Assembly: GCA_910574455.1 (NCBI GenBank)
Contig: CAJSYZ010000004.1
Coordinates: forward strand, 248,001-312,000
DNA from: Trichaptum fuscoviolaceum
Lineage: Eukaryota; Basidiomycota; Agaricomycetes; Hymenochaetales; Trichaptaceae
Direction: 5' to 3'
DNA: 64,000 nucleotides
The translations under genes were made by a program, and so were the position numbers. The notes beneath the pieces were generated by a model. It was not told the DNA's origin and ran no database searches. It worked only from the letters and a program-made list of their open reading frames with translations. Positions 58,085 to 64,000 of the stretch are shown here, piece after piece (the stretch's first letter is position 1; each line of letters starts with the position of its first letter).

Positions 58085-59480
58085 AGGACATAGGCCGAGT
58101 CATTTGCAAATGATGGCTGCAAGATTGCCAGATCCAGACCAAGAAATCTACACGAAAAGCCAAGGAAATTTAACTATAGCCAACATGGAAAGAGAGCACT
58201 TACGGTCTTAGCATCTGTGTCAACCCTGCGCACGATCTCGCCAGGCTCCCAGTCCCAGAAGACAACAAAACCACTTCCACAAGTACCTAGGAGAGGGCCA
58301 CCATGCAGTCCTTCAACTGGCCACGATCCAGCACCCTTCATTGCTAGAATACTCCTCTCCTGGAAGTCCTTGTACACCCGCACCCTCGTCCGCCCCTCCA
58401 GCACAGTGTACGTGTCGAGTCTGTTGCCCATGCGAAGGAAGGGCCGCTGCCGGACGCCTTGTTCGCCATGCCAGCACAGTGTAGTTGATATACTCTCCTT
58501 CTCCGACCACAGTGATAAAGCGCAGAAATTTCAGTCGTACCGAGTTCTTGCACAGACAGTGGTATGCCTTGTCCTTCAGGCATCTCGTCTTCCGCAGCGG
58601 CTTGGAGGTCGACAGGCAAGACTTCTGTGTTGCGGGTGTACACCAGTTCGCCTGATGGGTCCATGCTGTGGGAAGGCTCGTCACGGCCAAGTTTGACCAT
58701 GAATACACATATGTCGTCTCCTACGGCAACCTCATTCCCTGCGGTCGGATGGCAATGCACCATGCACGTTCAAGAGCATTGTACTTCCAGGCGGTATATG
58801 CCCGAGTTCCAGATCTCAATCGTACCATCCTTCGAACCGCCGACGACCAAGGGAAGACCAGAAGACTGGGGTGGAATATGGCAAATGAGACGTTGTTGGT
58901 GTGTCCCTCTATCGTCTGTACACTACTTTTGCTGAGGTAGTCCCAGATATTGATAGTTCGGTTGTCACCGCTCGTGACAAGATACAGCTTGTCATCGGAA
59001 TAGAATTCAACATAGTTTATGCCGCCCTTCTCATGTACCTCGAGGGTAAAATTCGGTGTCAAGGAGCCGAGCGACAACATCTTCACGGTGCAACCAAGAC
59101 AAGAGGAGGCGAAGGTGTTGGTGTCCTTGGCATTGAATAAAAGGTTCATGATGAGTGCGTGTGTCCTTCTACCTTCAGAGATAATTAGACGAAGTCAAAT
59201 TTTGAAGCAGTGGATGTACGCACCTGAATACACGTCCACCGTTTGTCCCAGTCCTAAGCCTTGATTGTCATATCATCGCAGCCCGTCAGCACAATGCTAA
59301 GTTTTGGGTGGACAACAAGGAACTGAATGCAGTCAGGATGGGCCTCGAATGCGGTCACTTTCTCGTGAGTGTTGTGATTGAAGACCCGTAGCAGGAAATC
59401 GTCCAAATTGGTGATGAACCAGTAACTTCGAGAGATGAATTGCATGCATCGGACAGGAACTTCAGCGATTTCGAAGGATT
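58085..59480 (-). pseudogene. Captured fragment of the coatomer beta' subunit gene (WD40 COPI component)
   Basis: Read on the minus strand, the fragment begins IAEVPVRCMQFISRSYW and follows the WD40 propeller of coatomer beta': RVFNHNTHEKVTAFEAHPD, VLTGCDDMTIKA, FNAKDTNTFASSCL, GGINYVEFYSDDKLYLVTSG, NIWDYLSKSSVQTIEGHTNN, ALERAWC, VKLGRDEPSHSMDPSG, YTRNTEVLPVDLQ, IPLSVQELGTTEI, MKGAGSWPVEGLHGG and GFVVFWDWEPGEIVRR. The Trp after TIKA is a stop (TAG), and several frameshifts occur (for example near 59130, 58850 and 58480). Typical introns remain (GTGCGT...CTGAAG after TCIQ; GTAAGT...GTGTAG before SWSGSGNLAAI), so the copy was made from DNA, not mRNA. It lacks the start and the C-terminal solenoid. 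Confidence 0.9.
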
Positions 59481-60738
59481 AGCGTGTCCGTGGTGTCCGT
59501 CGACAAAGTGTATCCACAGTGCTACCTAGTAGACGTGTCTGTGGTATCTGTCAAGGCTATACAAGCATCTATAGTATATTATTAGCATGATGTAAATGAT
59601 AGCATAAAAAAAGATAACTTACAACATTAATTTGATGCCTGGAGGCCATCCGTGATGGACACGGACGACGTTGAACGCAGAAAAGACGACGTCCACGCGC
59701 GTTCAACATCGTCCGGAAGTTGCCGGAAGTTGCAATCAAAGCATCTCCGAGCACATTTTGTGCCCAGGAACACTTCAGCAGCACGTATAATACTCAGGCA
59801 CACTTTGTTATACACAACTTCTATATGATACACATTGCATCTGATTTTATTGGTATTTATTGTTTAGTCTGATATGATTTTGTGAAGCAAACATTGATTC
59901 TACAAGTGATCATTTCACTGTTTTTGGAATAGAATATTTATTTGATCTCGTAAATTTGTGGTCTCTTTTGCATTCAAGAGTACTAGTAATATGGAAGCAA
60001 ATTCAGAAAGAATTACAGTTTCAGGTGAGCTAGAATATAGTGATCTCGATTTCGTGCACTCGAATGCATGAGATCAAGCTAAACTCACCTGAAACCCACG
60101 GAACTCAACTACATTCGAGCACTGACAACAAGTCCAGTTAGTGGATTTTTGTCAAAATTTCTAAAAAGGTACTTATATATCTCTTCTTGAATGTTACATA
60201 TCTTTCAGAATTTATTAGTGAGGGTAATGCATATCTATTCAGTGAAGAACATGCAATGTTCATGATTTTATGCAAAAAGTACCAGTTTTGAGCAATGTTT
60301 AGATATTATCCGAGTACCACAGAGCTCAAACACTATGTTAAATTTAAGGCATGCTCTAACATAGCTATACAATATCTCCAGAAAGTTTCAGAGTGATCAG
60401 AGCATGCATAATTGTTCAACAAATGAAATACATCTGCTGTAACATGCATATATGTTGCACATCAGCACTTGTAGCTTATTTGCAAGCCTATTTTATATTT
60501 TATCTCCTTACAATTTCGTATTTACACTCCCTTGTATATATTACAGAGTACTACCGTATGTGCCTGATACGAAGTGCAATAGGAGAACGGGCAAACAATA
60601 TGTTTGTTATGTGTTCAGAAACGAAAAAAGTAAAACATACCTAATTAGGAGTGCGTTCCCACGTTTGGCGACGACGCGTGGCCTCGTCGCCGTCGTCGTT
60701 TGAGCCTTGCTCACTGTTTGACACCCCTCCTCCACCCC

Positions 60739-60895
60739 ATGAAAGAGCTTCGTATGAACCAGCTCATTGAAGGTATGTTTTAAAAAGTTTATCTACTCTT
60801 AAATGTACTAATATCCATCTTTTGTAGGCGCTATAGTGGCCGATAGGCTCAATCGTGCACCCAAGGTGCTGGAACAACTCATTCAACGACGATGA
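60739..60895 (+). other. Small spliced open frame inside the 5.3-kb element
   Basis: ATG at 60739, a GTATGT donor at 60773 and a TTTTGTAG acceptor near 60828 give a 33-residue frame (MKELRMNQLIEG, then AIVADRLNRAP...) that ends TGA at 60893-60895 and overlaps the next ATG. It may be a third captured gene piece or chance. I do not recognise it. Confidence 0.3.
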
Positions 60896-61770
60896 GTTTG
60901 CACACAATGCACACACCTACCCACTCTCTCCTTCCCCTCCGCCGTGTCAGCTCACTGTTGAAACAGACAGATATCAATGAATCAACAACCAAGAACTACG
61001 AAACTACGCAGACACCTGCAACTTCTTCGATAAGAAAGCAGTTGGTTGAAACGACCCGCACGTCGCTACACAGAACCGTCCGCGGTGACACAGACGACAT
61101 TGAGGAACAACAACCCGAAGAAGAACCGTGCTCTCTGTCGCTATCACCCCATGGTCCTCAACCCTCCCTTCGCCTCCTGTTCTCTCTCATCTTACGAAGG
61201 GATGTGTACACACTTCTCCTGCCCACTGCTGGGAAGTTCGTCAAGGCCGGCGGTGTCGCCCCTTCATGACACTCGTTATCGGACAAGTCTTTGATGCCTT
61301 TGATTGGTTCCCCCTTTCGGACGCAACATCTCAGGACAAGTCTGCGTTCAGACATGATGTTGGTATCACAGCTGCAGAACTGGTCGCCTTCGCTGCCGGT
61401 GCCTTTACACTCGGAAGTATCACGAGTGCGTACAGGCGAGCGAAACGTTATGCGCCTTCGCAAGAAAGTCTACGAAGCTGCGACAACATGCAAGTTGGAA
61501 TGGTTTGACACGAAGATGGGTGCTGAAGATGCTGTGATGACTACTGAGGGCGATGGCCCTGTCGGTGCTGGCGGTCTTATGGCAGAGTTTGCAAAGTACG
61601 TCTGATTCAAATGTTTTTATTAGTTTTTTTTTCTCTAATCTGTTCACAAGGGTTCGGACGATGTTCGTACCGTATCGTCTCTTGCTTCAGGCATGCTTTT
61701 GCATTACCTCGTAACTTGCATTGCATGGCTGGAGTTCCAGGCTGTCCTGGGCTCTCACTCCCCTTTCCAA
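60892..61770 (+). pseudogene. Captured fragment of a Ste6-like ABC transporter gene
   Basis: The frame begins MSLHTMHTPTHSLLPLRR and gives the N-terminal region and first transmembrane part of a basidiomycete Ste6/ABCB-type exporter (pheromone-export relatives): SLRLLFSLILRRDVYTLLLP, GGVAP, a one-base break, then MTLVIGQVFDAFDWFPLSD, GITAAELVAFAAGAFTLGSI and TSA. A second break follows with loss of the expected LWIW, then TGERNVMRLRKKVYEA, LEWFDTKMGAEDAV, EGDGPVGAGGLMAEFAK, an intron (GTACGT...CACAAG), VRTVSSLASGMLLHYLVTC and IAWLEFQAV. Similarity ends at about 61770. No nucleotide-binding domain is present. Frameshifts and truncation make it non-functional as a transporter. Confidence 0.85.
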
Positions 61771-61779
61771 TTCCTGGCT

Positions 61780-62110
61780 GAGGCCACTGGGACGCAGTCT
61801 GAGGACAGTGTCCATCCGCCTTCCCCCATCTAGCTGCGGCCGCCTGGGACGCATCTGCAGATGTGTCCCTTCCCCTCCCCTCTGGCTGAGGCCATCTCGG
61901 ACACAGTCTTAGGACAGTGTCCATCCCCCTTCCCTCTCTGGCTGAGGCCATCCAGGATGCCGTCCGTGGACAGTGTCCTTCCCTACCTCCTGGCTGCGGC
62001 CACCCGGGACACATCTGCGGAAGTGTCCCTTCCCTCCCCCTTCTCTGGTTGAGGCCACCCCGGATGCAGTCTGTTGACAGCATCCTTCCCTTCCCTGGCT
62101 GATACAGAGG
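61780..62110. repeat. Minisatellite-like block, roughly 60-75-bp units
   Basis: Degenerate units contain CTGGCTGAGGCCA (or CTGGCTGCGGCCA), then GGGACACATCTGC- or GGACACAGTC-like sequence and GACAGTGTCC, followed by CCTTCCC tracts. They repeat about five times within the 5.3-kb element. The 158-codon antisense frame across it is a by-product of the repeats. Confidence 0.7.
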
Positions 62111-62661
62111 CCTTTGTTGGCAAGGTCCCCATGGCTTGCATCACAGGCTCTGGTAACTGAGCTGAGCCAATTTGCATGCATGGCTTTTTTGTGCATATGG
62201 CTTTTGCTGTGATTCTTCCCCTCCTCCCCCTCTCCTTTCTCTTTATTTTAATAGTAGATTAATAGCTACAGCATGTAGCACTGTTTATTGAAATAAAATA
62301 AAATAATTTTCCACAGCAAATTTTAATGTGGTGGGCTGACTGCTGTTGGCATTTCCGAAATCAGGATAAGGCTATAATATTATACAAGAAATCTAAGTTA
62401 CAGTGGTGAAGAAACTAAAGAAATTGAGTGCGAAATGAGCAAGCAAGCTCCGTTCGCAGATGCGCACAGCGAGCAAGGGTACTTGCTCACCGCGCGCGGT
62501 GGTGAAGCAAGACCCTGAGAGTCACGCGAAGCAAGCGCGTGGCATCAAGGGTCTAGGCACCGGGCCCCGGTAACGTGGTGACGCGTTACCAGTGGCCACC
62601 GGTGGCTATGGTCACCCGAGTCAAATTAATGCTCGGATTACCGCTAGCTTAGAGAAATAGT

Positions 62662-62726
62662 GCCAACGCTATCTCTAGAGATAGGCTCCTGGGGCCCAGG
62701 AGCCTATCTCTAGAGATAGCGTTGGC
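62662..62726. repeat. Perfect hairpin in the right terminal repeat of the 5.3-kb element
   Basis: Same arms as at 57446-57510 with loop GGGGCCC in place of AGGCCCC. Confidence 0.9.
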
Positions 62727-62829
62727 TGGGCAGAGCAGGTGCAATATCTTCGCTGCTGGCGATGCTTAGAACGAATCCAACGTCCGCTGCGCATTTCAAC
62801 CCAACGGCCTTCACACGTAAATTCTCTGC

Positions 62830-63745
62830 ATCCTCATCGTCGTCAACACCGGCCTTGCCCTCGTCTCCGACATTTGCATCTTCTCACAGGTCGTCCGCAC
62901 AGCTTCAAACAAAAACCCGACGATCAACGGCAATGTCATCGGTGCAGCTTATGTGCTAGTTGTAAGTCCTCTACATTCTTCGCTACGCTGTATCCAAAGC
63001 TACTAATGCACTACGTGGGCCAGCTCGTTATCTCATTCGCTTTCCTCAAACGTCGCGCTTGAAGTTGGCGAAGATACCGAAAAGGTGCACTGCGACGGGA
63101 ACGGGCGATCTTCTGAAGGTATGTCCTATGCAGATAGACTCGAAAATAGACATGCATTTGGCTGATGTGATGCTCAAGGACAGGTGTCGCACACTTTCAA
63201 TGAGCACATGCGCCATTGCGCTTGCCTAAGGCGTCTGTCTCATCGAGAAGGCTGGGGTGCCGTCTACTACTGCTGTCTTACCATTGCTCATTTGAATTAA
63301 GGGAAGGGATGGTGTACGAAGGCGCTCGCTTCCGCACTGTTTCGTCGACACCGTCAGAGCCTTCGTGCAAATTTGTTCGACCAAGATATTCCCTTCAGAC
63401 ACCGCCTCACGCGCCGTCATCCTTCGCTCTCATCACACGCTCCTTTAGCGCACACACCCTCTTCGAGACGTCCGCCATGCACAACAAGTACACCCCAGGA
63501 ATTGACATGCACGTTGCATTTATCTTGAATACGATTGGCGACGTCGGTGATGAAGGAGAGGCAAGCGTGAATAGAGCCCGAGGTTCCAGCGCTATACGGA
63601 TGCGGTTGAGCTGGCCAAGTACTGCGAGCAAGAGATGATGGAGGTGGAATACGAAGACGCGCTGGAGGTGGCGGGGGTTCTGTAGGGAATGTGAGTGTCT
63701 TTCCGTTCTCTCTACCTTGTATGGATCTAAATTCTTTCATGGCAG
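62830..63745. repeat. Degenerate gene relic, paired with 49225-50220
   Basis: See 49225-50220 for the shared blocks. This copy is slightly better preserved near its end, where one frame gives AVELAKYCEQEMMEVEYEDA and then LEVAGVL. No protein family is recognised, and stops and frame changes exclude a working gene. Confidence 0.55.
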
Positions 63746-63794
63746 TTTGGATGCGTATAAAGCAGAAGTCACCAGAGACTCCGCGTTAGTGTTT

Positions 63795-64000
63795 TGCACG
63801 AGGATGATGGTGCTACAGCAGTAAAGATCGTCGGGTGGCTCTAGACCCTCTCCCGCGTACACATCCGCAACCCCAGGCGCAGCTCCAGCAGAATGAAAAT
63901 CAACAACGGCTGCTGAAAGGCCTGTGCTACGCGGTCTTCGGGTGCGACAACGGCGAGTGGGCTCGCACCTGCGCGGGCCGGCGCTGCTAGATACGCTTCT
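63795..64000 (+). pseudogene. CYP505-type reductase relic (flavodoxin domain), runs off the right edge
   Basis: In changing frames the sequence gives DDGATAVKIVGWL and then LLKGLCYAVFGCDNGEWART. This matches the flavodoxin-domain motif VRYAVFGCG-REW-RT of CYP505 fusions and the same part of the fragment at 6672 (GVRYVVFGCESRGWVHTFQR). The next codons are out of frame. More may continue beyond the window. Confidence 0.65.

Larger units (their letters stand above)
57431..62741. mobile_element. 5.3-kb hAT-like non-autonomous transposon carrying captured host gene fragments
   Basis: The target duplication CAATATCT is at 57423-57430 and 62742-62749. Ends are perfectly inverted (CACCTGCTCTGCCC), and terminal inverted repeats extend for about 300 bp with growing divergence. 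Inner shared blocks include CTAAGCTAGCGGTAATCC, TTAATTTGACTCGGGTGAC and TAGATTTCTTGTA. Each end contains a perfect hairpin. Inside are a coatomer beta' fragment (58085-59480, minus), an AT-rich stretch (59480-60640), a small spliced frame (60739-60895), a Ste6-like ABC transporter fragment (60892-61770, plus) and a minisatellite (61780-62110). I find no transposase or dimerisation-domain motif. The 8-bp duplication suggests hAT. Confidence 0.85.

Noticed and set aside
57800..60640. A transposase inside the 5.3-kb element
   Set aside because: No long frame or recognisable catalytic motif; the AT-rich part holds only short frames.
61607..62083. 158-codon minus-strand frame
   Set aside because: It runs across the minisatellite; its repeated Gly/Pro/Arg pattern comes from the repeat units.
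1..64000. CRISPR arrays, operons, riboswitches, Shine-Dalgarno sites
   Set aside because: Spliced eukaryotic genes throughout; no direct-repeat and spacer arrays or bacterial signals were seen.

Overview
The window is nuclear DNA of a filamentous basidiomycete (Agaricomycetes type). Genes are split by many introns of about 50 nt with GT...AG ends. Most genes carry TATA-like boxes 50-100 bp upstream. The recognisable proteins are typical of mushrooms and wood-decay fungi: a GH10 xylanase, a TKL-type kinase, an F-box protein, pieces of a CYP505-type reductase, and a Ste6-like ABC transporter fragment. All exon boundaries were read by eye from splice signals, reading phase and comparison between paralogues.

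The backbone is a tandem family of three-exon, multi-pass membrane proteins, here called copies A to H. Five look intact: D (15250-17372), E (23223-25185, plus strand), F (35212-37077), G (39440-41564) and H (43329-45469). Three are broken: A (3086-5138), B (9076-11076) and C (12053-13290). Two further relics lie at 8728-8854 and 42700-42818. Copies A to D come from a segmental duplication. The order A, carboxylase fragment, B in the first unit matches C, carboxylase and carboxyltransferase relics, D in the second. The unit 1 carboxylase fragment is joined to a P450-reductase fragment.

Layout: 1-596 end of an acidic protein gene (minus); 1092-2105 unknown gene; 2.4-17.4 kb duplicated A-D region; 19.1-20.5 kb GH10 xylanase; 23.2-25.2 kb copy E; 26.0-27.6 kb large membrane protein; 30.7-32.6 kb kinase; 33.8-34.3 kb small secreted protein (spliced, no long ORF); 34.7 kb tRNA-Leu(CAG) with intron; 35-45.5 kb copies F, G and H, split by a 1.16-kb palindromic transposon; 46.6-48.4 kb F-box protein; 49-50.7 kb gene relics; 51.1-54.3 kb a gene disrupted by a 664-bp transposon, with a 977-bp transposon upstream; 57.4-62.7 kb a 5.3-kb transposon; 62.8-64 kb more relics.

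The most striking object is the 5.3-kb element (57431-62741). It has long terminal inverted repeats and an 8-bp target duplication (CAATATCT). It carries intron-containing, degenerate fragments of two unrelated host genes: coatomer beta' subunit and a Ste6-type ABC transporter. I see no transposase in it, so it looks like a gene-capturing (Pack-type) non-autonomous DNA transposon. Overall the window is a birth-and-death landscape of membrane-protein paralogues with heavy recent DNA-transposon activity.
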